Origin: Halorubrum rubrum
GTDB taxonomy: Archaea > Halobacteriota > Halobacteria > Halobacteriales > Haloferacaceae
Length of the DNA stretch: 64,000 bases
Assembly: GCF_024494685.1 (NCBI RefSeq)
Contig: NZ_JANHDM010000001.1
Coordinates: forward strand, 124,001-188,000
Direction: 5' to 3'
The position numbers and the translations under genes are program-made. The notes under the pieces were generated by a model. It did not search any database and had not been told where the DNA came from. It worked only from the letters and a program-made list of their open reading frames with translations. How positions within the stretch are numbered: position 1 is the stretch's first letter; each line of letters starts with the position of its first letter. Below are positions 49,894 through 58,434 of the stretch, one piece after another.

Positions 49894-49925
49894 TCGTAAA
49901 CCAGTACTCTCAAATGGGTTTACGA
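49894..49925 (+). promoter_or_regulatory. BirA-type biotin operator before bioY
   Basis: A perfect 9-bp inverted repeat tcgtaaacc (49894-49902) and ggtttacga (49917-49925) with a 14-bp spacer. This matches the BirA box known from E. coli and other bacteria (TTGTAAACC-N14/16-GGTTTACAA) and reported also for archaeal biotin loci. It ends 13 bp before the bioY ATG and right before a ggagg ribosome binding site (49931-49935), so binding would block initiation. Confidence 0.85.
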
Positions 49926-49938
49926 GAGACGGAGGTCC

Positions 49939-50520
49939 ATGTCGACCCGAACCGAGTCGGTGGATCTCGTCGGCGACGAGGCGGCGACCAACCTCGCGCG
50001 CGCGGCGCTCTTCGCCGCGCTCGTCGGCGCGTTCGCGTACGTCACGTTTCCGAACCCGGTCTCGCCCGTCTCCGTCACGCTCCAGGTGCTCGGCGTCTTC
50101 CTCGCGGGGGTCTACCTCGGTCCGGCGTGGGGACCGGCCGCGCTCCTCTTATATCTGGCCGCGGGCGCGCTCGGCGCGCCGGTGTTCGAGGGCGGCTCCG
50201 CGGGCGTCGGCGCCCTCCTCGGCGAGTCCGCCGGCTACCTCTGGTCGTACCCGCTGGCCGCGGGCGTCGTGGGCGCGGTCGTCCACCGCGGGACCGCCCT
50301 CCGCGACCCCTCCGCGGCCGGGCTCGGGACGCTCGTCGCCGCGATGGTCCTCGGGACGGTCGTCATCTACGCGCTCGGGGTCGCCGGCCTCGCGCTCGTC
50401 CTCTCGCTCGGGCCGGTCGAGGCGGTGGCGGTCGGAGCCGTCGCGTTCCTCCCCGCCGAGGCGCTGAAGATCGCAGCCGCGGTCGGGATCGTCCGATCCG
50501 ACGCGATCACGGCCGCCTGA
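49939..50520 (+). CDS. bioY: Biotin transporter S component BioY
   Basis: 193 aa, about five or six TM helices. BioY motifs: FPNPVSPVSVTLQVLGVFLAGVYLGPAWGPAALLLYLAAGALGAPVFEGGSAGVGALLGESAGYLWSYPLAAGVVG. This is the substrate-binding S unit of an energy-coupling factor (ECF) transporter. Preceded by a BirA-type operator and followed 3 nt later by the ATPase and EcfT genes. A consensus ggagg lies upstream of ATG 49939. Confidence 0.95.
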   Translation: MSTRTESVDLVGDEAATNLARAALFAALVGAFAYVTFPNPVSPVSVTLQVLGVFLAGVYLGPAWGPAALLLYLAAGALGAPVFEGGSAGVGALLGESAGYLWSYPLAAGVVGAVVHRGTALRDPSAAGLGTLVAAMVLGTVVIYALGVAGLALVLSLGPVEAVAVGAVAFLPAEALKIAAAVGIVRSDAITAA

Positions 50521-50523
50521 ACG

Positions 50524-51333
50524 GTGATCGCCCTCGAGAGCCTCACGTGTCGGTACGAGGGTCGCAACCGCGAGGAGGGCGACGAGAACGGGACCGACGA
50601 GAACGGAGTCGACGACGTCGGGACCGTCGCCGTCGACGACGTCACCCTCACGGTTCCCGACGGCGAGTTCCTCGTCGTCGCCGGGGCGAACGGCTCGGGC
50701 AAGACGACGCTCGTTCGCACGTTCAACGGGCTCGTTCGGCCGGATACGGGGACCGTCTCGGTGAACGGGACGCCCGTCGACGAGGACCTCGTCGCCGCCC
50801 GCGCCGCGATCGGGATGGTGTTTCAAGAGCCCCGCGACCAGCTGGTGTCCGCGACCGTCGGCGGCGACGTCGCCTTCGGCCCGGAGAACCTCGGGTGCTC
50901 CCGCGCCGAGATCGACCGGCGGGTTTCGGCCGCGCTCGACGCGGTGAACATGGTCGGCCGCGAGGACGACCGGATCGCGGCGCTGTCGGGTGGCGAGCGC
51001 GAACGCGTCGCGATCGCCGGCGCGCTCGCGATGGAGCCCGACCACCTCGTCTGTGACGAGCCGTTCGCCGGGCTCGACGATCCGGCGCGCGAGTCGGTCC
51101 TCGCCCGCCTGCGCGTCCTCCACCGCGAGGGGACCGGCGTCGTCGTCGTCACCCACGACCTCCGCGACGTGGTCGGTCTCGCCGACCGCGTCGTCGGTCT
51201 CGCCGACGGGCGGGTCGTCGTCGACGGATCGCCCGGCGCGACCCTCCCGGATCTCGCCGCGCTCGGCGTGCGGATTCCGGAGACCTGCGACACCGACGCC
51301 GGCGGCGAGGCGGGGAGGTCGACGGACCCGTGA
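50524..51333 (+). CDS. bioM: Biotin ECF transporter ATPase BioM
   Basis: 269 aa from GTG 50524. ABC ATPase motifs: Walker A GANGSGKTT, Q-loop FQEPRDQLVS, signature ALSGGERERVA, Walker B HLVCDEPFAGLD, and H-loop VVVTHDL. The N-terminus has a small acidic insertion (REEGDENGTDENGVDDVG). With BioN it drives BioY uptake of biotin. It starts 3 nt after bioY stop and overlaps bioN by 4 nt (GTGA). Confidence 0.93.
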   Translation: MIALESLTCRYEGRNREEGDENGTDENGVDDVGTVAVDDVTLTVPDGEFLVVAGANGSGKTTLVRTFNGLVRPDTGTVSVNGTPVDEDLVAARAAIGMVFQEPRDQLVSATVGGDVAFGPENLGCSRAEIDRRVSAALDAVNMVGREDDRIAALSGGERERVAIAGALAMEPDHLVCDEPFAGLDDPARESVLARLRVLHREGTGVVVVTHDLRDVVGLADRVVGLADGRVVVDGSPGATLPDLAALGVRIPETCDTDAGGEAGRSTDP

Positions 51334-52043
51334 CGCTCGCGTACGTCCCTGGCGACTCGCTCGCCCACCGGCTCGATCCCCGGACGAAACTGCTCGTCCA
51401 GATAGGGTTCGCCGCGGCGGCCTACGCGCACGCGACTCCGCGGGGATTGGCGGCGCTCACGGCTCTCGCCGGCGGCTGTCTGTGGGCCGCCGACGGCGAT
51501 ATCGCCGACCTGTGGGCGTACCGGGTCGCGTTCCCCGTCCTCTTTTTGGCCCCCCTCGTCGCCGGCGCGACGCTCGGCTCGCCGTGGTTCCGGGCCGCCC
51601 GCGCCGCCGAGACGGCGCTCGCGAGCTACCGGGTCCTGCTCCTGCTCGTCGTCGCCGCGGCCTACGTGCGGTCGACCCCGGTTCGCGACTCGCGGGCGGC
51701 GCTCCAGCGGACCGTTCCGGGGCGGGCCGGAACGTTCCTCGGGGCCGGCGTCGCGCTCGTGTTCCGCTTCCTCCCGCTGCTCCGTCGCGACCTCCTGACC
51801 GCCCGCGAGGCGGTCCGCGCCCGTGGCGGGGACCGGCTTCCGGTCCGCGAGCGGATCCGGCTCGTCGCGGTCGCCGGGACGAACCGGGCGTTCGGCCGGG
51901 CCGATCGACTGGGAACCGCGCTGGCCGCGCGGTGTTTCGCGTGGAACCCGACGCTCCCGCGGCTGTCGTTCGAGCCTGCGGACTATCCCGCGCTGGCGCT
52001 CGGCGTCGGACTGCTCGCGGTCGCGGCGGCGGCCGTGATCTGA
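51330..52043 (+). CDS. bioN: Biotin ECF transporter permease BioN (EcfT)
   Basis: 237 aa, GTG start in GTGA overlap with bioM. Five or so TM helices and EcfT hallmarks: the N-terminal SLAHRLDPRTKLLVQIGF, and the coupling helix motifs with ARG (VRARGGDRLP) and the later AARCFAWNP, which contact the ATPase Q-helices. It connects the ATPases to the BioY unit. It is the last gene in the cluster. Confidence 0.92.
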   Translation: MTLAYVPGDSLAHRLDPRTKLLVQIGFAAAAYAHATPRGLAALTALAGGCLWAADGDIADLWAYRVAFPVLFLAPLVAGATLGSPWFRAARAAETALASYRVLLLLVVAAAYVRSTPVRDSRAALQRTVPGRAGTFLGAGVALVFRFLPLLRRDLLTAREAVRARGGDRLPVRERIRLVAVAGTNRAFGRADRLGTALAARCFAWNPTLPRLSFEPADYPALALGVGLLAVAAAAVI

Positions 52044-52104
52044 CCGCGCGAGCGACCACGACCAGGCCCGGAGGGCGGGCCCGTCCCGGCTCCCGCGTGG
52101 CAAG

Positions 52105-52110
52105 CTTTAA
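52105..52110 (+). promoter_or_regulatory. TATA-like box of the EtfD-like gene
   Basis: aagctttaaccc gives a TATA-like ctttaa centred about 28 bp before the ATG at 52136, the distance for a leaderless haloarchaeal transcript. Confidence 0.5.
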
Positions 52111-52135
52111 CCCGACCGTATGCCCGTGATAGATC

Positions 52136-54301
52136 ATGACCGCGCTGCAGGCGGCCACCCGCGAGACGTTCTGGACCATCAGTCCGGTCGGGAAGGCCGC
52201 GTTCTACTGGCTCGCCGCGGTGGCGATCCTCGCGTTCGGCTACGGCGTCTACGCCCGATTCGCGGCGTACGCGCGCGGGTGCGAGGACCCGCGTGATAGA
52301 CTCTCGAACCTCCCCGGCCGCGTCGTCACCGCGACGCGGACCGTCCTCTCGAACGAGAACCAGTTCGACGGGGACCTGTACGCCGGCGTGATGCACACGT
52401 TCGTGCTCTGGGGATTCCTCGTCCTGCTCGTCGCCACGACGATCCTCGGGATCGACATCGACGTCTACCGCCCGCTCGCCGGCGAGTCCTTCTGGGTCGG
52501 CGACTTCTACCTGGTCTACCAGTTCGCCGTCGACGCGTTCGGCCTGCTGTTCGTCGTCGGCGTCGGGATGGCGATGTACAGACGCTACCGGGAGCGAGAA
52601 GGACGGCTGTGGGGCAAACACACCTCGCTCGAGGACGACGCGTTCGTCTGGATGCTCCTCCTGCTCGGCGTCGGCGGCTTCGTCCTCCAGGCGATCGGTA
52701 TCGTCGGCCAGCCGGCGCGCGCGGACGAGACGGTGAGCTTCGTCGGCATGGCGATGGCGGCCGGCTTCGAGGCGGCCGGGCTGACCACCGCCGGGGCGGA
52801 GGCGGTATACGGCGTCGTCTGGTGGAGCCACTCGCTTCTCGCGTTCGCGTTCATCGCGTGGATCCCGTACGCGAAGCCGTTCCACATGATCTCCTCGTTC
52901 GCGAACGTCGTCGTCCGCGACGAGAAGGCCGGGGCGCGGCTCCCGAACGTCCCCGCCGACCTCGATCACACGAACGCGGAGTCGCTCGAGGACTTCACCT
53001 GGAAGGAGCTGCTGGACGGCGACGCCTGTACCAAGTGCGGCCGATGTACCGACGCCTGCCCGGCGGACACGGTCGGACGGAACCTCGACCCGCGGGACGT
53101 CATCCTCGATCTCAAGGCGTACCGCGAGTCCGTGGTCGACGACCCGGTCGCGGGGAGACGCGACGACGCGGCGGTCGCGACCGACGGCGGGAGGGGCGGC
53201 ACCGTCCCCATCGTCGCCGACGAAGGGGGCGTCATCGCGAGCGAGTCGATGGAGTCGTGTATGTCCTGTATGGCGTGTATGGACGCCTGTCCCGTCGACA
53301 TCGAGCACCTCACCTCGTTCACGCGCATGAACCGCCAGCTGGTCGACGAGGGCGCGGTCGACTCCACCCTCCAGGACGTCTTCCAGGACGTGATGCAGAA
53401 GGGGAACACCTTCGGCGAGTCGCAGTCGAGCCGGGGCGACTGGGCGGACGAGCTCGAGTTCGAGGTCGACGACGCCCGCGAGACCGAGGTGGAGTACCTC
53501 TGGTACGTGGGCGACTACCCGAGCTTCGACGACCGAAACGAGAAGGTCGCCCGCGCGCTCGCCCGGCTGTTCGAGGAGGCCGACGTGTCGTTCGGGATCC
53601 TGTTCGACGACGAGCGGAACGACGGCAACGACGTCCGGCGGATCGGCGAGGAGTTCCTCTACCTCGAGCTCGCCGGCCACCACGTCGAGACGTTCGCCGA
53701 CTGCGAGTTCGACTCGATCGTCTGTACGGACCCGCACTCGTACAACACGATGAAAAACGAGTACCCCGAGGTCGACTTCGCGGAGTTCGCCGACGACCCG
53801 ATGATGCCGTTCGACCGCGAGGAGCCGTGGAACCCGGAGGGGGAGATCGACGTGCTCCACTGGACGCAGGTCGTCGAGGAGCTGGTGAACGACGGCCGGC
53901 TCGGTCTGTCCGGCGACGAGCTCGACTACACCGTCACCTACCACGACCCCTGCCACCTCGGGCGGTACAACGACGAGTACGAGGCCCCCCGCGAGCTGAT
54001 CCGCGCGACCGGCGCGGAGCTGTACGAGATGCCGCGCTCCCGATCGGACTCCTTCTGTTGTGGCGGCGGCGGCGGCGGGCTCTGGACGGAGCACGACGAG
54101 GAGGTGAAACCGAGCGAGGAGCGGCTCCGCGAGGCGCTCGAGGACACCGACGCAGGCGACGCCGTCGAGAAGTTCGTCGTCGCCTGTCCGATGTGTACGA
54201 CCATGTTCGAGGACGGCCGGAAGACGGGCGGCTTCGAGGACGACGTCGAGATCGTCGACGTCGCGGAGCTGTTGATCGAGGCGGTGGAGACGGGACGGTA
54301 A
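52136..54301 (+). CDS. EtfD/HdrD-like membrane Fe-S oxidoreductase
   Basis: 721 aa. The first 280 residues carry about six TM helices in a NarI/HdrE-type cytochrome b arrangement (AFYWLAAVAILAFGYGVYARF; VMHTFVLWGFLVLLVATTILGI; VYQFAVDAFGLLFVVGVGMAM). Two 4Fe-4S motifs follow: CTKCGRCTDACP and CMSCMACMDACP. A CCG domain with HDPCHLGRYNDEY and SFCCGGGGGGLW binds a further cluster. This fusion is the form of EtfD, which passes electrons from electron-transfer flavoprotein to quinones. No etfAB is adjacent, so the donor is inferred. Confidence 0.85.
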   Translation: MTALQAATRETFWTISPVGKAAFYWLAAVAILAFGYGVYARFAAYARGCEDPRDRLSNLPGRVVTATRTVLSNENQFDGDLYAGVMHTFVLWGFLVLLVATTILGIDIDVYRPLAGESFWVGDFYLVYQFAVDAFGLLFVVGVGMAMYRRYREREGRLWGKHTSLEDDAFVWMLLLLGVGGFVLQAIGIVGQPARADETVSFVGMAMAAGFEAAGLTTAGAEAVYGVVWWSHSLLAFAFIAWIPYAKPFHMISSFANVVVRDEKAGARLPNVPADLDHTNAESLEDFTWKELLDGDACTKCGRCTDACPADTVGRNLDPRDVILDLKAYRESVVDDPVAGRRDDAAVATDGGRGGTVPIVADEGGVIASESMESCMSCMACMDACPVDIEHLTSFTRMNRQLVDEGAVDSTLQDVFQDVMQKGNTFGESQSSRGDWADELEFEVDDARETEVEYLWYVGDYPSFDDRNEKVARALARLFEEADVSFGILFDDERNDGNDVRRIGEEFLYLELAGHHVETFADCEFDSIVCTDPHSYNTMKNEYPEVDFAEFADDPMMPFDREEPWNPEGEIDVLHWTQVVEELVNDGRLGLSGDELDYTVTYHDPCHLGRYNDEYEAPRELIRATGAELYEMPRSRSDSFCCGGGGGGLWTEHDEEVKPSEERLREALEDTDAGDAVEKFVVACPMCTTMFEDGRKTGGFEDDVEIVDVAELLIEAVETGR

Positions 54302-54333
54302 CGCGAAAGCAGCGGAGTGAGGACCGGCCGGGT

Positions 54334-54636
54334 TCAGGCGCGACGCGGGGTCGAATCGACGGCGTCGTCGGTCCGGCGGAGCAGCGCTCGGCCGGGCGCG
54401 CGATCGCGGACGGGCGCGTCGCCGAGGTAGTCGACGAGAGCGTCCCGGAGCAGCGCCGTCCCGTCCGCGTCGAGTTCGTCCCCGCGTTCGATGCGGGCGA
54501 TGGGCCGGCGGTACGGGGAGGCGTCCCCGCCGGCGTCGACGGCGCGCTCGCAGGCGTCGAGCAGCGCCGCGTGCGCGACCCACGCCTCCTCGCGGGAGAG
54601 CGTCAAGTCGATCGCGTCGGTCCTCCGGGAGGGCAT
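54334..54636 (-). CDS. Small conserved haloarchaeal protein (DUF7853-like)
   Basis: 100 aa: DAIDLTLSREEAWVAHAALLDACERAVDAGGDASPYRRPIARIERGDELDADGTALLRDALVDYLGDAPVRDRAPGRALLRR. All-helical, no cysteine or membrane segment. A recurring haloarchaeal family of unknown function. Its stop faces the EtfD-like gene 32 bp away. Upstream it is divergent from the HTH gene at 54718. Confidence 0.65.
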   Translation of the reverse strand: MPSRRTDAIDLTLSREEAWVAHAALLDACERAVDAGGDASPYRRPIARIERGDELDADGTALLRDALVDYLGDAPVRDRAPGRALLRRTDDAVDSTPRRA

Positions 54637-54717
54637 TCACCTGGGTCCTCCAGAGGGAGGGTCTTAAAAGTATGCCCGAGTTCGATGGTTTAAGAGTCGT
54701 CGCACGAAAGCGCCGGT

Positions 54718-55101
54718 ATGGCGCGGGATCCGTCGCACGAGGAGGACACACCCGACGCCGCGGAGGTGCTCGACGCGCTGGCCGACGAGTCGGCTCGGCG
54801 GATCGTCGCGGCGCTCTCGGAGCCGAAGACGGCGAGCGAACTCTCCGAGGAGTGTGACGTCCCGCTCTCGACGACGTACCGGAAACTGGAGAAGCTCACC
54901 GACGCGTCCCTGTTGAGCGAGTCGACCGACATCCGGCGCGACGGCCAGCACACCACGCGGTACAGCGTCGCGTTCGAGGAGGTGGTCGTCTCGATCGACG
55001 AGGAGGACGGACGCGACCTGGCCGTCGAGTTCGAGCGTCCGGAACCGACGCGCGACGAGCGGCTGGCCGACCTGTGGTCGGAGCTTCGTGAGGAAACATG
55101 A
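54718..55101 (+). CDS. ArsR-like winged-helix regulator
   Basis: 127 aa. Winged helix with VLDALADESARRIVAALSEPKTASELSEECDVPLSTTYRKLEKLTDASLLSESTDIRRDGQHTTRYSV, ArsR/HTH_20 style, and an acidic C-terminal part. It overlaps by 4 nt (ATGA) the small membrane protein gene that follows, a pair often found in haloarchaea; the membrane protein may control or respond to the regulator. Confidence 0.85.
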   Translation: MARDPSHEEDTPDAAEVLDALADESARRIVAALSEPKTASELSEECDVPLSTTYRKLEKLTDASLLSESTDIRRDGQHTTRYSVAFEEVVVSIDEEDGRDLAVEFERPEPTRDERLADLWSELREET

Positions 55102-55376
55102 CAACGCAAATCGATTTGACGATAATCGTGGCAAAGACTGCCATCCTCGTGTTGGGTGGCTCGATCACCTACTACGCGCTTCGGGCGTTCGAGCGCACCG
55201 GTGACCGCTCGCTGCGGGCGCTCGGGATCGGCTTCGGCGTGGTCACCGTCGGCGCGTTGGTCGGCGGCGTCTCCCACCAGATCATCGGCGCGGACCTGGC
55301 CGTGGGGATCGCGATCGACAGCCTGCTGACGGCCGCCGGGTTCGCGGTGATCGTCTACTCGCTGTACGTGGAGTGA
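55098..55376 (+). CDS. Small membrane protein (DUF7521-like)
   Basis: 92 aa with three TM helices (TIIVAKTAILVLGGSITYYAL; ALGIGFGVVTVGALVGGVSHQI; GIAIDSLLTAAGFAVIVYSLYV). Start overlaps the stop of the winged-helix gene (ATGA), so translation is coupled. The family is, as I recall, DUF7521, nearly always downstream of such regulators. Function unknown. Confidence 0.8.
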   Translation: MTTQIDLTIIVAKTAILVLGGSITYYALRAFERTGDRSLRALGIGFGVVTVGALVGGVSHQIIGADLAVGIAIDSLLTAAGFAVIVYSLYVE

Positions 55377-55454
55377 TCGGTCGGTCGCGGATCCCCGGTC
55401 GAGCCCGTCGACGAACGGTAGCCTTTTGCGGGGCTCACGCGTGGTACCGGACAG

Positions 55455-56159
55455 ATGAGCGAGGCCGCACGCGAGGATCTCTCCCGCCGGATCGCCGGGG
55501 AAATCACGCTCAGCGACGATCCGGGAGCGACCCTCCGGAAGTGGCGGACCGACTTCGACGTCTCACAGACGGAGCTGGCCGACCAGCTCGGTGTGTCCTC
55601 CTCCGTGATCTCCGACTACGAGAGTGGCCGGCGCGAGAGCCCCGGAATCGGCGTCGTCCGCCGGACCGTGGAGGGGCTTCTCGACATCGACGAGAAGCGC
55701 GGCGGCGGCCGACTCCGCCAGTACGCCCGCGTCCTCTCCGCGGGGTTCGAAAGCGACATCGTCCACGACCTCCGGGAGTACGCGACCGCCGTCCCGCTGG
55801 AGGACTTCTACGAGGCGATGGGCGCGACGGAGGTCGTCCGCGGCGACCGCGACCACGTCAACGGCCACACCGTGATCGACTCCATCCAGGCCATCACCCG
55901 CCTGTCGAGCGAGGAGTTCTATCGGCTGTACGGCCAGTCGACCAACCGCGCGCTGGTGTTCACGCGGGTCACCCGCGGGGAGTCGCCGCTCGTCGCGATG
56001 CGCGTCGTCAGCCCGACACCGAACGCGGTCGTGCTCCACGGGATCGACGCCGACGACCTGTGGGAGCACGCCGGTGACCTCGCTCGCGTCGACGGCTTCT
56101 CGCTCGCGACCTCAACGCGCGATTTGGAGGCGTGCCTGGCGGACCTCCGGGAGCTGTGA
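55455..56159 (+). CDS. HTH (XRE-type) transcriptional regulator, archaeal
   Basis: 234 aa. The XRE HTH is at residues about 25-75: ATLRKWRTDFDVSQTELADQLGVSSSVISDYESGRRESPGI. The C-terminal domain (residues 80-234) has a helical stretch YARVLSAGFESDIVHDLREYATAVPLEDFYEAMGATEV and a mixed alpha/beta region VFTRVTRGESPLVAMRVVSPTPNAVVLHGID, the typical C-terminus of this archaeal regulator family, which may bind a small ligand. Confidence 0.85.
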   Translation: MSEAAREDLSRRIAGEITLSDDPGATLRKWRTDFDVSQTELADQLGVSSSVISDYESGRRESPGIGVVRRTVEGLLDIDEKRGGGRLRQYARVLSAGFESDIVHDLREYATAVPLEDFYEAMGATEVVRGDRDHVNGHTVIDSIQAITRLSSEEFYRLYGQSTNRALVFTRVTRGESPLVAMRVVSPTPNAVVLHGIDADDLWEHAGDLARVDGFSLATSTRDLEACLADLREL

Positions 56160-56238
56160 GCGGCGTCGGGTCGACGCCGGAGGCGCCCTCGAAGCCGCGA
56201 CCGGGGATCTGAAACCGTTGGCCCGTCTCGGTTCGCCC

Positions 56239-56787
56239 ATGAGCGACCGAGGATACGCCGACCGGCTCACCGCCAACCGCGAGGAGAAGGACGAGTTCTT
56301 CGCCGAACACCCGCAGTCGCCGATCCCGCCGGAACACCGGGAGGGGTTCGACGGCCTCGAGTACTTCCCGCCCGATCCGGACTACCGCGTCGAGGCGACC
56401 GTAACCGTCCACGACGAGCCCGACCCCGTCGAGATGGAGACGACCGCGAGCAACCCGGTCCGCTACCTCCGTGTCGTGACGTTCGCCTTCGAGATCGACG
56501 GCGAGGAGCACGATCTCGCGGGGTATCGACAGGAGGACGAGGAAGGCGAGATATTCGTTCCGTTCCGCGACAAGACCACCGGCCAGCAGACGTACTACCA
56601 GGGGCGGTACATGGAGCTGGATCCGGCCGAGGAACTCGAGGACGGCGACGCCGTCATGATAGACTTCAACCTCGCGTACAACCCCTTCTGTGCGTACAGC
56701 GAGACGTTCGCGTGCCCCCTCCCGCCCGAGGAGAACTGGCTGGAGATCGTGATCCCCGCCGGCGAGAAGGCACCGCAACTCGACTGA
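56239..56787 (+). CDS. DUF1684 family protein
   Basis: 182 aa from ATG 56239 (MSDRGYADRLTANREEKDEFF); an upstream frame that overlaps the regulator gene is not used. DUF1684 signatures: FFAEHPQSPIPPEHREGFDGLEYFPPDPDYRVEA near the N-terminus, and MIDFNLAYNPFCAYSETFACPLPPEENWLEIVIPAGEK at the end, with a beta-sandwich in between. Family function unknown, common in bacteria and haloarchaea. Confidence 0.9.
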   Translation: MSDRGYADRLTANREEKDEFFAEHPQSPIPPEHREGFDGLEYFPPDPDYRVEATVTVHDEPDPVEMETTASNPVRYLRVVTFAFEIDGEEHDLAGYRQEDEEGEIFVPFRDKTTGQQTYYQGRYMELDPAEELEDGDAVMIDFNLAYNPFCAYSETFACPLPPEENWLEIVIPAGEKAPQLD

Positions 56788-56821
56788 GCCGATCGCCCCG
56801 ATCGCCCCGATGGACGCCCCG

Positions 56822-56993
56822 GCGCGCCGGCGAGCGCCCGATAGGGCGCGAGTCGACCGCGAGGGAGGCGGCGGACCGGTGCGACATCGCCCGCACCGGT
56901 CCGTCCGCCGAGGCTGGGGAGGCGTGAGGCGCGGTCGCAGTGCGGTCGCGGGCGGTCGCAGTGCGGTCGCGGGCGGTCGCAGTGCGGTCGCGG
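56822..56993 (+). repeat. Structured intergenic repeat, copy F, with 21-bp tandem repeat
   Basis: Hairpin gcgccc-gata-gggcgc (56834-56849), a second 12-bp hairpin cggaccggtgcg/cgcaccggtccg (56872-56903, 8-nt loop), the family core from 56910, then three identical 21-bp units gcggtcgcagtgcggtcgcgg (56931-56951, 56952-56972, 56973-56993). Compared with copies C and D the first hairpin has a paired T-A to C-G change in the stem. It occupies the 379-bp gap between two converging genes; the rest of the gap up to 57166 has no visible gene. Confidence 0.7.
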
Positions 56994-57166
56994 CGCGGTC
57001 GCGATATCAGTACACCCGACGGTTCACGGTCGGCTCGCGGCTCGAACGCGACGGATCGGTCCCGCCGGTCTCGAGGCCGCGACGCGAACCGACACGGGTC
57101 GACACGAGCCGAGCCGACCGACCGGACACGAGCCGAGTCGATCCCGTCCGGAGGACCCGACTCGAT

Positions 57167-58021
57167 TCAGACGCGCTCCTCGAACCGCTCGATCGCCCGG
57201 TCGGCCCCCACGGAGAGGAAGCCGATGTCGGTCCCGGCGATCAGGTAGTCGTAGCCCGCCTCCACCCATCGGTCGATCTGGGCGTCGCTCGTCGCCAGCG
57301 TCCCGACCGGCACCCCCTCGTCGTTCGCGGCGGCGAGGGTCTCCTCGATCGCGTCCGCGAACGCGGGATCGTCGTACTCGCCGAACCGCCCCAGCGATGC
57401 CGAGAGGTCGGCCGGGCCGACGAACAGCGCGTCGATTCCGGGAACCGCCGCGATCTCGCCGGCCGACTCGACCGCCCGCGGAGTCTCGATCTGGGCGATC
57501 ACCGCGATGTCGTCGGCCCCGCTCCGGAGGTAGCCGTCGAGCCGCCGACCGAAGTCGGACGCCCGGCTGCCGGCGACGCCGCGCCGGCCGCGGTAGCCGT
57601 CGCTGTCGACGCGGTCCGCCGGGTCGGTCGAATCCGTCGCGTCGGCCGACCCCCCCGCGTCGCCCTCGGCTCCGTCCCCGACCTGCGGCGGATATCGGCA
57701 CAGCTCGACGAGCTCGCGCGCCGCCGCCGGCGAGTTGATCTGCGGGGCCATGATCGCCGACGGTCCAGCGTCGAGGACGCGCTTGATCCGGGCCGGCTCC
57801 GCGTCGGCGACGCGCACCAGCGCCTCCGCGTCGCCGGGAGCCGCCTCGATCGCCCGGAGCATGTTCTCGACGGACTCGGTCGTGGCCGACGAGTGCTCGG
57901 TGTCGACGGTCACGAAGTCGAAATCGGCCGTCGCCAGGGCCTCCGCGACGCCCGGCGAGGGCAGCGCACACCAGCCGCCGACCGGACGGTCACCCTCCGC
58001 GAGCTTGCGTTTCAGGTCCAT
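57167..58021 (-). CDS. HpcH/HpaI aldolase/citrate lyase family protein
   Basis: 284 aa from ATG 58021 (MDLKRKLAEGDRPVGGWCALPSPG). TIM-barrel class II aldolase of HpaI type: DFDFVTVDTEHSSATTESVENMLRAIEAAP (catalytic His), RIKRVLDAGPSAIMAPQINSPAAARELVELCRYPP, and VIAQIETPRAVESAGEIAAVPGIDALFVGPADLSASLG (metal-binding Glu and Asp). An acidic low-complexity insertion of about 30 residues sits after the PP (DAGGSADATDSTDPADRVDS). Likely cleaves a 4-hydroxy-2-oxoacid; substrate unknown. Confidence 0.9.
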   Translation of the reverse strand: MDLKRKLAEGDRPVGGWCALPSPGVAEALATADFDFVTVDTEHSSATTESVENMLRAIEAAPGDAEALVRVADAEPARIKRVLDAGPSAIMAPQINSPAAARELVELCRYPPQVGDGAEGDAGGSADATDSTDPADRVDSDGYRGRRGVAGSRASDFGRRLDGYLRSGADDIAVIAQIETPRAVESAGEIAAVPGIDALFVGPADLSASLGRFGEYDDPAFADAIEETLAAANDEGVPVGTLATSDAQIDRWVEAGYDYLIAGTDIGFLSVGADRAIERFEERV

Positions 58022-58166
58022 GCGCCACGTTCGCGGACGGGACACAAAAACGCCGGTGCGGCGGCCATCGTCGGGGGGTTCGGGGACGCCACGGCTCACC
58101 GACACGGCGCGCGCTCGCGGGGGGAGCGCGAAAACGTGAACCAGGAAAAACGCGGGTCGGTCCGGC

Positions 58167-58433
58167 CTACAGCCGGCCGACGTTCTCGACGGCGACGGAC
58201 TCGACGTCCTCGACCGCCGCGAACGCCTCCTCGACGGCCTCGGTGCCGCCCGCGTCGTCGGGGACGATCACGGTCGGGAGCAGCGCGACGAGTCCGAAGG
58301 CGACGTCGTCGCGTTCGAAGCCCCGGATGCGCGCGCCCTGTGGGAGGGCGGCCTCGAGATCGTCTTGAAGCTCGTCGAGGTCGACCTCCGGGCTGTTCGG
58401 CATGACCTTGATCTTGGCGGCGACGTCCCCCAT
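58167..58433 (-). CDS. Elongation factor 1-beta (aEF1B)
   Basis: 88 aa from ATG 58433. The archaeal EF-1beta fold is visible as [59 protein letters not shown] and the closing [21 protein letters not shown]. It is the nucleotide exchange factor for EF-1alpha. The zinc-finger gene upstream ends one base before its start region, so both form one operon. Confidence 0.93.
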   Translation of the reverse strand: MGDVAAKIKVMPNSPEVDLDELQDDLEAALPQGARIRGFERDDVAFGLVALLPTVIVPDDAGGTEAVEEAFAAVEDVESVAVENVGRL

Positions 58434-58434
58434 C

